DNA of 22,965 nt. It comes from JADLEX01 sp964586775 (GTDB lineage: Bacteria; Lernaellota; Lernaellaia; JACKCT01). Shown one piece after another: positions 1 through 6,971 of the stretch. Each line of letters begins with the position of its first letter. Within the stretch, counting starts at the first letter, position 1. The position numbers and the translations under genes were made by a program. The notes under the pieces were generated by a model. It had not been told where the DNA came from, ran no database searches, and worked only from the letters and a program-made list of their open reading frames with translations. Location of the stretch: contig CAZPJD010000045.1 in the NCBI GenBank assembly GCA_964586775.1, positions 1 to 22,965 on the forward strand, in the 5' to 3' direction.

Positions 1-673
1 CCTGATGCTCGCGCTTGAGGTCGTCGAGCTTGGGCGCGGGAAAATTTCCATTTTCCGCGAGCTGCTCGAGCTGCTCGAACGCGACGGGCTGGCTCTCGAT
101 CACCGGCAGAATCGCCGGCCGCACGAGCTGACCGATCTGAATCTGCACCATCGCAAAGCTCTTTTTCTTGATCTCGTTTTCCAGGTCGCGAAAGATTTTT
201 TTCTGGTTTTCGCGGAAGCGCTCGACGAGGGCGTCGCGCTGGCCCTTGAACTCTTTGTTGTCGAAAAGGTTGGGGATCATTTCGAGCAGATCGACGACGA
301 ACTGCCGCATGTCTTTTTTCAGGCGGTTGCCGTCCCCCGCGGGCAGTTTGGCCGCGATCGGCTCCTTGGGATTCTTGAAGTTGTAAAGATAGACGATGTC
401 GTCGGGCTTCTTCGAACTCTTCGGCAGCTTCTTGAGCAGGCGCTTGACGGTGCTCATCTTACCCGTGCCGACACTTCCGCACGCGTAGATGTGGTAACCC
501 GGCGAGCGGAGATTCAGACCGAGTTCGAGCGCCTCGGTGGCGCGCTTTTGGCCGATGACGCCGTCGAGCGGCTCCAGATCCGCGGTGGTCTCGAATTCGA
601 AGCGCGACGGATCGCAGATCCAGCGCAGTTGCTCGGGCTTGAGGGAGAAGCGGGAAGGATCGGCTTTACGCAT
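1..673 (-). CDS. Lon-like ATP-dependent protease, N-terminal part (cut by window edge)
   Basis: Partial gene; the 224 N-terminal residues are visible and the frame is open to the window edge. It starts at ATG 673-671, preceded by a GAGAGG ribosome site. The protein opens with a short segment found in LonB/YcbZ-type proteases (AAA_32 family), including 'EPLDGVIGQKRATEALELGL' at about residues 34-53. A Walker A-type loop, GSVGTGKM, follows at residues 66-73. After it comes a charged, helical region rich in Lys, Arg and Glu, typical of the insertion in this family. Known members are about 780-820 residues with a C-terminal Ser-Lys Lon protease domain; that part lies outside the window, so activity cannot be checked. 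The gene sits 62 bp after the TPR lipoprotein gene on the same strand and probably belongs to that operon. Family assignment is firm; the substrate is unknown. Confidence 0.85.
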   Translation of the reverse strand, partial: MRKADPSRFSLKPEQLRWICDPSRFEFETTADLEPLDGVIGQKRATEALELGLNLRSPGYHIYACGSVGTGKMSTVKRLLKKLPKSSKKPDDIVYLYNFKNPKEPIAAKLPAGDGNRLKKDMRQFVVDLLEMIPNLFDNKEFKGQRDALVERFRENQKKIFRDLENEIKKKSFAMVQIQIGQLVRPAILPVIESQPVAFEQLEQLAENGNFPAPKLDDLKREHQ

Positions 674-735
674 ACGGTCCTCTCGATCGACATGTCATGT
701 TCATCGCCCATTCGCCCCGGCGGTGCCGAGGGCGG

Positions 736-1671
736 TCAATTCAGCTTCATGGACAGGATCTTGGCCTCGGTATTCTCGCTGTCGTCGGCCATGGCGGCCT
801 TGGCCTGCGCGGCGGCGGCTTCCTTTTCGCCCAGATTCGCGAGCACCTTGGCGTAGAGCACGCGCGCCTTGGAACGGAATTTCGGATCCTCGCCGAGCAT
901 CTGGATCGACTTGTCGGCGAAACCCTTCGAGCCCTTCCAGTCGCCCTTTTCGAAGCGCCCGCGCGCGAGGAAGTAATAGGCGTAGCCGTTGCTCTTGTCG
1001 ACGTTGATCGCGTTCTCGAGGTGCGTGACGTAGGTGGTCCCGTAGCCGGACTCGATCGCTTTTTGTACGTTGCCCATGCTGGCGCGGCGGTCGGGCTTGG
1101 ACGCGGGCGCGGTCTGCTTTTTGTACGTCTCCATCCACTGCTCGTGCGTGACGGGCTGGAGATGTCGATCGACCTGGGCCTCTTTTTTTTCCGGGGCGGG
1201 CGGCGGCGGCGTCGGCTCGGGGATCGGTTCCTCGGCCGGTTCCTCGGGCGCGAGATCCGTCTCCTCGAAATCGCCGCCCGCCGCGGCCGCGGGCTTCGTC
1301 CCATTCGCCGGAGCGGCCGGCTCGTCCCCATCGAGATCCTTCACCTCGACGCTCGGTTTCTTCCACCATGGGGTCTTGGCCGTGTTCGCCGCGGGCTCGG
1401 TCGATTCCGCTGCCGGTGCCGACGGCTTCTTCGATTCCGTCGCCGCCTCGGGAGTTGGAGCGGGCGTCGGCGCGGCCTCGGGCACCGGGGTTTCGGCGGG
1501 TGTTTCGGCAGGTTCCGGTTCGGCGTCGGCGCCTTCGGGTCCCGTCTTCACCTGAACGGCGAAGATCTCCTCGCCCTTCTGATTCTTGATCGCGCACCCG
1601 GTTCCGAGCGACGCGGCCAGAAAAGCCACGACCAGAACCGACCAAAACGCGGATCGCGCGGCGTCACGCAT
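736..1671 (-). CDS. TPR lipoprotein with Pro/Glu/Ala-rich linker; candidate LpoP-like PBP1b activator
   Basis: Protein of 311 residues. Its ATG (1671-1669) shares one base with the stop codon of the PBP1b gene (TGATG), so translation is almost certainly coupled. Residues 1-25 are a signal peptide with a hydrophobic core (SVLVVAFLAASL) and a relaxed lipobox, LGTG-C26. Residue +2 is Ala, not Asp, so by the E. coli Lol rule it should go to the outer membrane. Residues 45-165 are low-complexity and rich in Pro, Ala, Glu and Thr, probably an extended tether. Residues 200-305 are helical with TPR-like pairs (for example 'GYAYYFLARGRFEKGDWKGS'). TPR outer-membrane lipoproteins that activate PBP1b (LpoP of Pseudomonas) share this build, and the adjacent synthase has a UB2H-like region, the docking site for Lpo proteins in E. 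coli. The activator role is inferred from architecture and position. An open frame runs upstream into the PBP gene, but the signal peptide fixes the start. Confidence 0.85.
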   Translation of the reverse strand: MRDAARSAFWSVLVVAFLAASLGTGCAIKNQKGEEIFAVQVKTGPEGADAEPEPAETPAETPVPEAAPTPAPTPEAATESKKPSAPAAESTEPAANTAKTPWWKKPSVEVKDLDGDEPAAPANGTKPAAAAGGDFEETDLAPEEPAEEPIPEPTPPPPAPEKKEAQVDRHLQPVTHEQWMETYKKQTAPASKPDRRASMGNVQKAIESGYGTTYVTHLENAINVDKSNGYAYYFLARGRFEKGDWKGSKGFADKSIQMLGEDPKFRSKARVLYAKVLANLGEKEAAAAQAKAAMADDSENTEAKILSMKLN

Positions 1672-4070
1672 CAGGGTCCTCCCGGTTTGGTCTTCGATTT
1701 GAAAAATTCCAATATCGAGTCCTTGTGCATGTCGCACTCTTGGGTGGGCTCGGTGCCCTCGACGAACTCTTCCTCGATCACGTCGGGGCAATCGTAGACC
1801 GCCAGTTTCCCCGACGCCAGACACACCTTTTTCTTCACCACTTTGCCCGGCGACGCGAACTCGACCGGGCGGCTCTTCGAGAACTGCGCGATCATGAACC
1901 GCGCCCAGATCGGCAGCGCCGCCGATCCACCCGGCAGGCCGACCTTGCGGTTGTCGTCGAATCCCACCCACACGGCGGCCAGCAGGCGCGGCGTGTAGCC
2001 GACGAACCACGCGTCCTTGAAGTCGTTGGTCGTGCCGGTCTTGCCGGCGGCGGGGTGCGTGAACCCCATCGTGATGGCGCGGCGGCCCGTTCCGCGCTGG
2101 ATCGCGCCTTGCAAAATCGAGGTCGTCATGTACGCGGCCTCGGGGGGAATCGCCTGGGCGATTTGCACCGGCTTTTTCTCCAGCACCTTGCCCTCGGGAT
2201 TCACGATGTCTCGCACGGCCATCGGTTCGGCGTGCGTGCCTTCGTTGGCGAGCGTGCCGAACGCACCGGCGACCTCGAGCGGGATCAAGTCCGCCGAGCC
2301 GAGCGCGATGGACGGGTACTTGGGCAGTTCGCTGTCGATGCCCATGCGGTGCGCGACTTCGATGATCTTCGGAATCCCCACGTCGATCGCCACCTTGACC
2401 GTGGGGATGTTGCGCGACTGCTCCAGCGCGCGACGCACGGTCATCTCGCCTTCGTATTTGTCGTCGTAGTTCCCCGGCGTCCACAACCCCGAACCGGGCA
2501 CATTCACCGAGAACGGCTCGTCGACCACGACGGTGGACGGAGACAGGTGGAAGCCCGGATCCTCGATCGATCGCACGAACCCCGCCGTGTACACGAAGGG
2601 CTTGAAGACCGAACCGACCTGCCGCTTGGCCTGCGCGGCGCGGTTGAATTGGCTCTGATAGTAGTCGCGGCCGCCCACCATCGCGCGAATAAACCCCGTC
2701 TGCGGCTGCAGGACGATGATCGCGCCCTGCAGCGGCGGCTTGTTCGACGCGACAAGTTTCGGGTTTTCCTTCTCCAGGGTTTCGAGGCCGTCGAGCATCG
2801 CCTGCTCGGCGTTGTGCTGCGTCTGGACATCGAGGGTGGTGAAGATCGAGAGCCCCTCGCTCACGAGGATGTCGGGGCCGTACTTTTCGTCGAGCTGCGA
2901 GCGGAGAAAGTCGATGAAATACGGCGCGATGGTCTTCGCGGGGGTGCGCTGCAGGACGCGGATCTCCTGCGCCTTGGCGAGTTCCGCGTCCGTCTCGGTG
3001 ATCTTCTTGTCCTCGGCCATGCGCTCGAGGATGTAATCGCGCCGCAACTTCGCGCGTTCGACGCGCGTGGTGGGGTTGTAACCGGCGGGCGAGCGGATGA
3101 GCCCCGCGAGCAGCGCGCTTTCGGCGAGGCCCAGCGTGCGCACGTCGCGTCCGAAATAGTATCGGCTTGCCTGCCCCACACCACAGACGCTGACCGAACC
3201 CTCCTGCGCAAAGTAGACCTCGTTCAAGTACGCTTCGAGGATGGCGTCCTTGTCGTAGATCATCTCCAGCACGAAGGCCATTGCGGCTTCCTTGGCCTTG
3301 CGGTTGAAGGTGCGCTCGGAGGTCAGATAGAAATTCTTGACGAGCTGCTGCGTGATGGTGCTGCCGCCCTGCACCATGCGCAGGTGCAGGATGTTGGTGA
3401 CCATGGCGCGGGTGAAACCGATCGGATCGACGCCGAAGTGGTGGTAGAAGCGCTTGTCCTCGACGGCGACGATGGCGTTTTTCAGATGCTCGCTGACCTC
3501 TTCGACGCGAACGAGGTCGCGGTCTTCCTGCTGGTCGCCGAAAAAGCGCGCAATGAGTTCGGGCTCGATCTCGGCCGACGGCAGTTCATCGCCGGAGATG
3601 TCCACGAGCTTTTCGATGATGCCGCCGCCGACCTCGACGCGCAGCTTGTAGCCCTTCGCGTTCTCCCATGGATAGCGGAAATCCCGCAGGAAGATGTCGA
3701 TGCGACTCTCGGTAGCGCGATACTCGCCCTCTTCCGCCGGTTCGCCGTCGGTCTGGCGATAATTCAGACGCTTGAGCCGATCGACGAGCCCGATCTCGTC
3801 CACCGACAGGCCGGGGAGCAGCGTCAGCGTGTCGGAAAAGACGCGGCTCGGCACCTTCCAGCGCTTGCCCTCGAAGCGCTCGACGAGCGGCCCGGTGACC
3901 GTGTAGGCATAATAACCGCCGAGGAGGATGACCAGCAGGGCGAATACGAATCCGAGATTGAATCCCCACCAGCAGATGCCGACCACGAAGCCCCGGATTC
4001 GCGACATCGGGCGGCGCTGCATCTGCTTGAAGCGCTGCGTCGAGGCACTGCCCGGGCGCCGGTTGGCCAT
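1671..4070 (-). CDS. mrcB: Class A penicillin-binding protein, PBP1b type (glycosyltransferase/transpeptidase)
   Basis: Protein of 799 residues, bifunctional: it polymerises lipid II into glycan strands and cross-links the peptides in the periplasm. A basic cytoplasmic tail (1-26) is followed by one membrane anchor at about 27-57. Residues 70-165 ('KVPSRVFSDTLTLLPGLS', 'LKRLNYR') resemble the UB2H region of E. coli PBP1b. The GT51 domain follows, with VEDKRFYHHFGVD (catalytic Glu204), QGGSTITQQLVKN (234-246) and EAYLNEVYF. The transpeptidase has the SxxK motif SVFK (Ser487), the SxN motif SRN (552-554) and KTG (677-679). The C-terminal tail carries Cys750, Cys761 and Cys779 in the pattern common to such tails. 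All catalytic motifs are intact. The start ATG at 4070 has GGAG eight bases upstream. It is first in an operon with the coupled TPR lipoprotein and the Lon-like protease. The mrcB-type symbol rests on the UB2H-like region and length; it is PBP1b-like rather than a proven orthologue. Confidence 0.95.
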   Translation of the reverse strand: MANRRPGSASTQRFKQMQRRPMSRIRGFVVGICWWGFNLGFVFALLVILLGGYYAYTVTGPLVERFEGKRWKVPSRVFSDTLTLLPGLSVDEIGLVDRLKRLNYRQTDGEPAEEGEYRATESRIDIFLRDFRYPWENAKGYKLRVEVGGGIIEKLVDISGDELPSAEIEPELIARFFGDQQEDRDLVRVEEVSEHLKNAIVAVEDKRFYHHFGVDPIGFTRAMVTNILHLRMVQGGSTITQQLVKNFYLTSERTFNRKAKEAAMAFVLEMIYDKDAILEAYLNEVYFAQEGSVSVCGVGQASRYYFGRDVRTLGLAESALLAGLIRSPAGYNPTTRVERAKLRRDYILERMAEDKKITETDAELAKAQEIRVLQRTPAKTIAPYFIDFLRSQLDEKYGPDILVSEGLSIFTTLDVQTQHNAEQAMLDGLETLEKENPKLVASNKPPLQGAIIVLQPQTGFIRAMVGGRDYYQSQFNRAAQAKRQVGSVFKPFVYTAGFVRSIEDPGFHLSPSTVVVDEPFSVNVPGSGLWTPGNYDDKYEGEMTVRRALEQSRNIPTVKVAIDVGIPKIIEVAHRMGIDSELPKYPSIALGSADLIPLEVAGAFGTLANEGTHAEPMAVRDIVNPEGKVLEKKPVQIAQAIPPEAAYMTTSILQGAIQRGTGRRAITMGFTHPAAGKTGTTNDFKDAWFVGYTPRLLAAVWVGFDDNRKVGLPGGSAALPIWARFMIAQFSKSRPVEFASPGKVVKKKVCLASGKLAVYDCPDVIEEEFVEGTEPTQECDMHKDSILEFFKSKTKPGGP

Positions 4071-4085
4071 TGAGACTCCAGGTCA

Positions 4086-4161
4086 CATCGTGGTCGCATC
4101 GTGCGATGAGACATCGTCGCGTCGAGCGATGAAACATCGATCAGCGGCGAGGGATCGCCGC
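4086..4161 (-). promoter_or_regulatory. PBP operon leader: clustered CATCG/CGATG sites and hairpins
   Basis: The 170 bp between the tRNA terminator and the PBP start holds a dense set of inverted pentamers. CATCG or CGATG occurs six times in 54 bp (starts 4086, 4097, 4104, 4112, 4127, 4135). They pair into two near-identical palindromes, CGATGAGACATCG (4104-4116) and CGATGAAACATCG (4127-4139), with centres 23 bp apart; CATCG-TG-CGATG (4097-4108) overlaps the first. A perfect 7-bp stem with a GGGA loop (plus-strand sense) lies at 4144-4161. A weak sigma70-like promoter candidate on the minus strand is TTGTTT (4193-4188), 17 bp, TAAAAC (4170-4165); if it is used, the palindromes lie in the 5' leader. 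This could be a dimer operator pair or RNA hairpins; the sequence does not decide. Confidence 0.4.
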
Positions 4162-4186
4162 GCCGTTTTAACACACTGTGGACACG

Positions 4187-4230
4187 CAAACAAAAGGGGG
4201 CATCGGCCGCGCGCGACCAACGCCCCCCTC
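4187..4230 (-). terminator. Rho-independent terminator of tRNA-Thr
   Basis: Read on the minus strand just after the tRNA: an outer stem AGGGGG(G)C / GCCCCCT with one bulged G, and an inner stem-loop GGTCG-CGCG-CGGCC containing one G-U pair. It is followed directly by the T-rich run TTTTGTTTG. The position and order are those expected for an intrinsic terminator of a single-gene tRNA transcript. It would separate the tRNA from the PBP operon that begins at 4070. Confidence 0.75.
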
Positions 4231-4238
4231 TTCGCCCG

Positions 4239-4311
4239 AGCCACTGGAGGGTCTCGAACCCCCGACCTGACGATTACGAATCGTCTGCTCTACCAGCTGA
4301 GCTACAGTGGC
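4239..4311 (-). tRNA. tRNA-Thr, anticodon CGT (reads ACG)
   Basis: A complete cloverleaf folds on the minus strand. The acceptor stem is GCCACTG/CAGTGGC (7 bp), the D arm is GCTC-AGCTGGTA-GAGC, and the anticodon stem is GACGA/TCGTC around the loop TTCGTAA, giving anticodon CGT. The variable loop has five bases. The T stem is GGGGG/CCCTC (one G-U pair) around TTCGAGA. The length is 73 with the discriminator base, which reads as U. CCA is not encoded and must be added by nucleotidyltransferase. The gene has its own promoter and terminator. No integrase or repeated tRNA 3' end lies nearby, so there is no sign that it serves as an integration site. Confidence 0.95.
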
Positions 4312-4329
4312 ACCCCGAAAGCGGCGCGC

Positions 4330-4357
4330 ATTATATCCAGAACGACCCTTGAATCAA
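4330..4357 (-). promoter_or_regulatory. Sigma70-type promoter of tRNA-Thr
   Basis: On the minus strand, TTGATT (4357-4352) is followed by a 16-bp spacer and a perfect TATAAT (4335-4330). The tRNA 5' end lies 18 bases downstream, leaving a leader of about 12 nt. The stretch between -10 and the likely start (GCGCGCCGC) is GC-rich, a feature known from stable-RNA promoters under stringent control. This is the closest match to the -10 consensus noted in the window. Confidence 0.7.
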
Positions 4358-4376
4358 GCCGCGCGCGGGGCATATT
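4349..4376 (+). promoter_or_regulatory. Candidate promoter of the acyltransferase operon
   Basis: On the plus strand, TTGAAT (4349-4354), a 16-bp spacer and CATATT (4371-4376) form a plausible sigma70-like promoter about 55 bp before the first gene. Its -35 lies in the near-palindrome CTTGAATCAAG (4348-4358), which also supplies the -35 of the divergent tRNA promoter. The two promoters would therefore compete or be co-regulated. Only the hexamers and position support it. Confidence 0.45.
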
Positions 4377-4432
4377 GCCCGCGCCGAAGGCTTCCATTAG
4401 TTTACGCCGTCCCCGAGGGGTGGTCTGCGAGC

Positions 4433-5668
4433 ATGAGCGGCGCGAAAGCCGAACGCTTCCACGAAATCGACCTGTTGAAGGGCCTTGCCTGCTACCTGAT
4501 GCTGACCGGGCACGCCCTGCGCGCGCACCCCGGCGGCTTCGGTCCGCTCGGTCTGATGGACAAGCTCGTCATCTACGCCATGGACTTCTCCGGCCCGATG
4601 TTCTTCGTCGCGTCGGGCATGAACGTCTGCACGTTTTTCGACCGCAACCGCGCCAAGGCGGGTTTCCACGCGGCGCGCTTCTACCTGGGTCAAGCCGCGA
4701 TCCTGTTTGTTCTCGGCTACACCTACAGCCTCGCCATCGGCAGCCTCGCCATCGGCATTCCCGACATCTTTCAGGGCGTCGCGATCTGCACGTCCGCGGT
4801 CTTCGTCCTGATGTACGCGCGTCTGCCTGGCTGGGCCTACCTCGTGGTCGCCGCGGGCGTGTACTCCGTTTATTGGCCGTTCCGCCTGGAACTCGACGCC
4901 ATCGCCGCCGCCGCGAACACGGTGCCGACGTGGTCGTCCATCGAGACCTACGACCAGCCCATGTTCCACACCGCCGTGGCGACCGTAAAGTCGCTGCCGC
5001 TCTGGAAGCGACAGCTCTTCGCGCATTTCAGCTTCTTCCCGTGGGCGGTGTTTTTTCTCATCGGCGCGGCGGTCTACCGCACACGCACGCGCGCCGGCGA
5101 GATCGCGATGTCGCTGATTTTCATCGGCATGCTCGCGGCCTCGGCGTTCTTGCCGCAGGCGTTTTTCAGCAATCCGGTGGAACTGTTCTTCCGCGGCGTG
5201 CCGGGATACGTGTTGCAGACGGGCGGCGTCGCGGGGCTCGCCTTCATTGCCGGGCGGCACCTGTACCGCGGCGCGGGCAAGAGCCGCGTTGCACGGGCGA
5301 TCGAGTTCGCCGGGCAGGAGTCGTTTCTGCTGCTCATCCTTCACTTCTTCCTCATCACGGTTTCGCTGATGTTCCTGCCGAAGCTCCACATGTATGCGCG
5401 CGCGGTGCTGATCGTCGCGGGCACCGCGTGGCTGCTCCCCGTTTTCGCCCGGCGGCGCGACCTGTGGGCGACGGCGCCCGGCTTCGAGCGACGGGCGATC
5501 GTCGTGCTGGTGCTGGCGTTCGGCATCGGTGTCTTTCTTTCCGCCGCGCCGCCGCTCTATATTCTCGCCAGACTCGTCGGGTTCGTGTCGGCATTCGCTT
5601 TCGCCTTCGTTTTCGGTTCGCTGCGCACCCGCTGGCGCGCGAAATGCCTGACGCCGAGCGCCGCCTGA
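4433..5668 (+). CDS. Multi-spanning membrane acyltransferase-like protein (HGSNAT/DUF1624 type), copy 1
   Basis: Integral membrane protein of 411 residues with about ten hydrophobic segments. The N-terminus, HEIDLLKGLACYLMLTGHA, matches the first membrane helix of the HGSNAT/YeiB/acyltransferase-3 superfamily, with the conserved Asp and His (His27) considered important for acyl transfer. Other motifs shared with its neighbour are FFVASGMNV (about 58-66), DIFQGVAI, LPLWKRQLFAHFSFFPW, RGVPGYVLQTGGVAGL and EFAGQESF followed by LILHFF. The family moves acyl groups, often acetyl, onto sugars across the membrane; the substrate here is unknown. The ATG at 4433 is chosen because GAGGGGTGG lies about nine bases upstream and the longer frame crosses the tRNA promoter and tRNA. 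It is first of three co-directional genes; the next begins 16 bp after its stop. Family assignment is moderate, membrane nature firm. Confidence 0.75.
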   Translation: MSGAKAERFHEIDLLKGLACYLMLTGHALRAHPGGFGPLGLMDKLVIYAMDFSGPMFFVASGMNVCTFFDRNRAKAGFHAARFYLGQAAILFVLGYTYSLAIGSLAIGIPDIFQGVAICTSAVFVLMYARLPGWAYLVVAAGVYSVYWPFRLELDAIAAAANTVPTWSSIETYDQPMFHTAVATVKSLPLWKRQLFAHFSFFPWAVFFLIGAAVYRTRTRAGEIAMSLIFIGMLAASAFLPQAFFSNPVELFFRGVPGYVLQTGGVAGLAFIAGRHLYRGAGKSRVARAIEFAGQESFLLLILHFFLITVSLMFLPKLHMYARAVLIVAGTAWLLPVFARRRDLWATAPGFERRAIVVLVLAFGIGVFLSAAPPLYILARLVGFVSAFAFAFVFGSLRTRWRAKCLTPSAA

Positions 5669-5684
5669 GCGGTCGGAGGGAACG

Positions 5685-6971
5685 ATGAACGCGTCACCCA
5701 ATCGGGATCTCGACATCGACCTCGCCAAGGGGCTCGCGTGTCTCATGATGATCTACGGGCACATCGGGTTTCAGATGAGCGTCGTGATCGACCGCCCGCC
5801 CCACCTCGTCCCGAGCTGGATCTTCGCGGAAAGCTCCGTCGCCCTGTTCTTCATGGCGACCGGGATGAACGTGCTGCATTATGTCCAGCGGGCCGCGTCG
5901 AAAAAAGGTTTCGGCCCGACCCGCGATTTTCTCATCACGAATGTCGCGCTCTTCGCGTTGGGATTCGTCTACAACGTCAACCGCTATTCGGTCGGCCTGA
6001 TGGACCTGTTCCAGGGGATCGCGGTCGCCGCGTTCGTCACCTACATCCCCTTCCGCCGGCAGTGGCCCACGTGGGCGATCGTCGTCATCGCGCTCGAGTT
6101 CTTCGTCATCGCGTTCGGTTTCGCACTCGCCCCCGACCCATCGATCGGAAACGGCTACATCGCCGTTTCGGCCAGGGCATTCGCCGATTCCTTGCGCCCC
6201 GGCGCCGCGCACCCGAATCTCATGGGGCAATACCTCGCCATGCTCGGCGAGCTGAAAGACCTGCCGCTCTGGCATCGATTCCTGTTCATCCAGTTTTCGG
6301 CGTTGCCGTGGACCGGTTGCGCCATGCTCGGCGGCGTGCTGATGCGCCACGCGCGCAAGAAGCACGAAATCTGGCTGTGGATCTTCTTTACCGCGATTCT
6401 CGTCTCGTCTCTGGCGTTTCCCTTCTTCCTCGCGCAACACATGGTGGATTACTTCCACCGCGGCAAGCCCGACTACGTGCTGCGTCACGTGGGTATCGCG
6501 GGGTTGTTCATTCTCGCGGCACGTCGCTGGTACACCGGCCAATGGCGCGCGGGGCGCTGGCTCGAATTTATCGGTCGCGAGTCGCTTTTCGTCTTTGTAC
6601 TCCAGTGGCTGTTCCTGGAAATCTCCACGACCATCGTGAAGGGACCACCGTCTTTTGTGGTGATCGTCGCTCAGACGGTCGTCGTCATGTCGCTCATCAC
6701 GCTGACGACGCGAAAGCTCGCCGCGCGTCGCGACCGGGGTGTGGATTCGATATCGTTCGCCAAGCGGTGGTTCGCGATCGCCATCGGCGTCGGGTTCGCC
6801 GCCTGGTGGATCGGTCGCGTGCCGAAGCCGCCCCTCTATCTGAACGTCCATCTCTCGCACCTGATCTCCAACATTTCGAGCGTCGCGTTCGCGATGGCGT
6901 TCCCCTCGCTCAAGACGCTGATGCGCGGCGAGAAGAAGCCCAAGGTCGCCATCGAGGCCGCGCATGCCTGA
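5685..6971 (+). CDS. Multi-spanning membrane acyltransferase-like protein (HGSNAT/DUF1624 type), copy 2
   Basis: Protein of 428 residues, a clear paralogue of the preceding gene. It starts DIDLAKGLACLMMIYGHIG (candidate catalytic His26). It shares FFMATGMNV, LGFVYNVN, DLFQGIAV, LPLWHRFLFIQFSALPW, FHRGKPDYVLRHVGIAGL and LEFIGRESLFVFVLQ with copy 1 in the same order, so the pair probably arose by tandem duplication and then diverged strongly. About ten membrane helices are expected, with a basic C-terminal tail (RGEKKPK). A strong ribosome site, GGAGGGAACG, precedes the ATG. Its stop overlaps the next gene's start by 8 bp (ATGCCTGA), indicating coupled translation with the GT-C-like protein. 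The late His of copy 1 (ILHFF) is Gln here (VLQWL), a possible change in specificity. The acyl donor and acceptor cannot be told. Confidence 0.75.
   Translation: MNASPNRDLDIDLAKGLACLMMIYGHIGFQMSVVIDRPPHLVPSWIFAESSVALFFMATGMNVLHYVQRAASKKGFGPTRDFLITNVALFALGFVYNVNRYSVGLMDLFQGIAVAAFVTYIPFRRQWPTWAIVVIALEFFVIAFGFALAPDPSIGNGYIAVSARAFADSLRPGAAHPNLMGQYLAMLGELKDLPLWHRFLFIQFSALPWTGCAMLGGVLMRHARKKHEIWLWIFFTAILVSSLAFPFFLAQHMVDYFHRGKPDYVLRHVGIAGLFILAARRWYTGQWRAGRWLEFIGRESLFVFVLQWLFLEISTTIVKGPPSFVVIVAQTVVVMSLITLTTRKLAARRDRGVDSISFAKRWFAIAIGVGFAAWWIGRVPKPPLYLNVHLSHLISNISSVAFAMAFPSLKTLMRGEKKPKVAIEAAHA

Noticed and set aside
5..856. Plus-strand frame of 283 codons at the left edge.
   Set aside because: Antisense to the Lon-like gene, whose Walker A and family motifs are clear on the minus strand.
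1672..2484. Upstream extension of the TPR lipoprotein frame into the PBP gene.
   Set aside because: The extension is a shadow of the PBP transpeptidase region, and it would bury the signal peptide and lipobox internally.
1725..4073. Open frame of 782 codons on the plus strand opposite the PBP gene.
   Set aside because: Its translation is Arg/His/Asp-rich with no recognisable fold, and it is exactly antisense to a PBP with all catalytic motifs intact. Long antisense frames are expected at this GC content.
4239..4311. tRNA-Thr considered as an integration site for a mobile element.
   Set aside because: No integrase, no direct repeat of the tRNA 3' end and no change in composition or gene type on either side.
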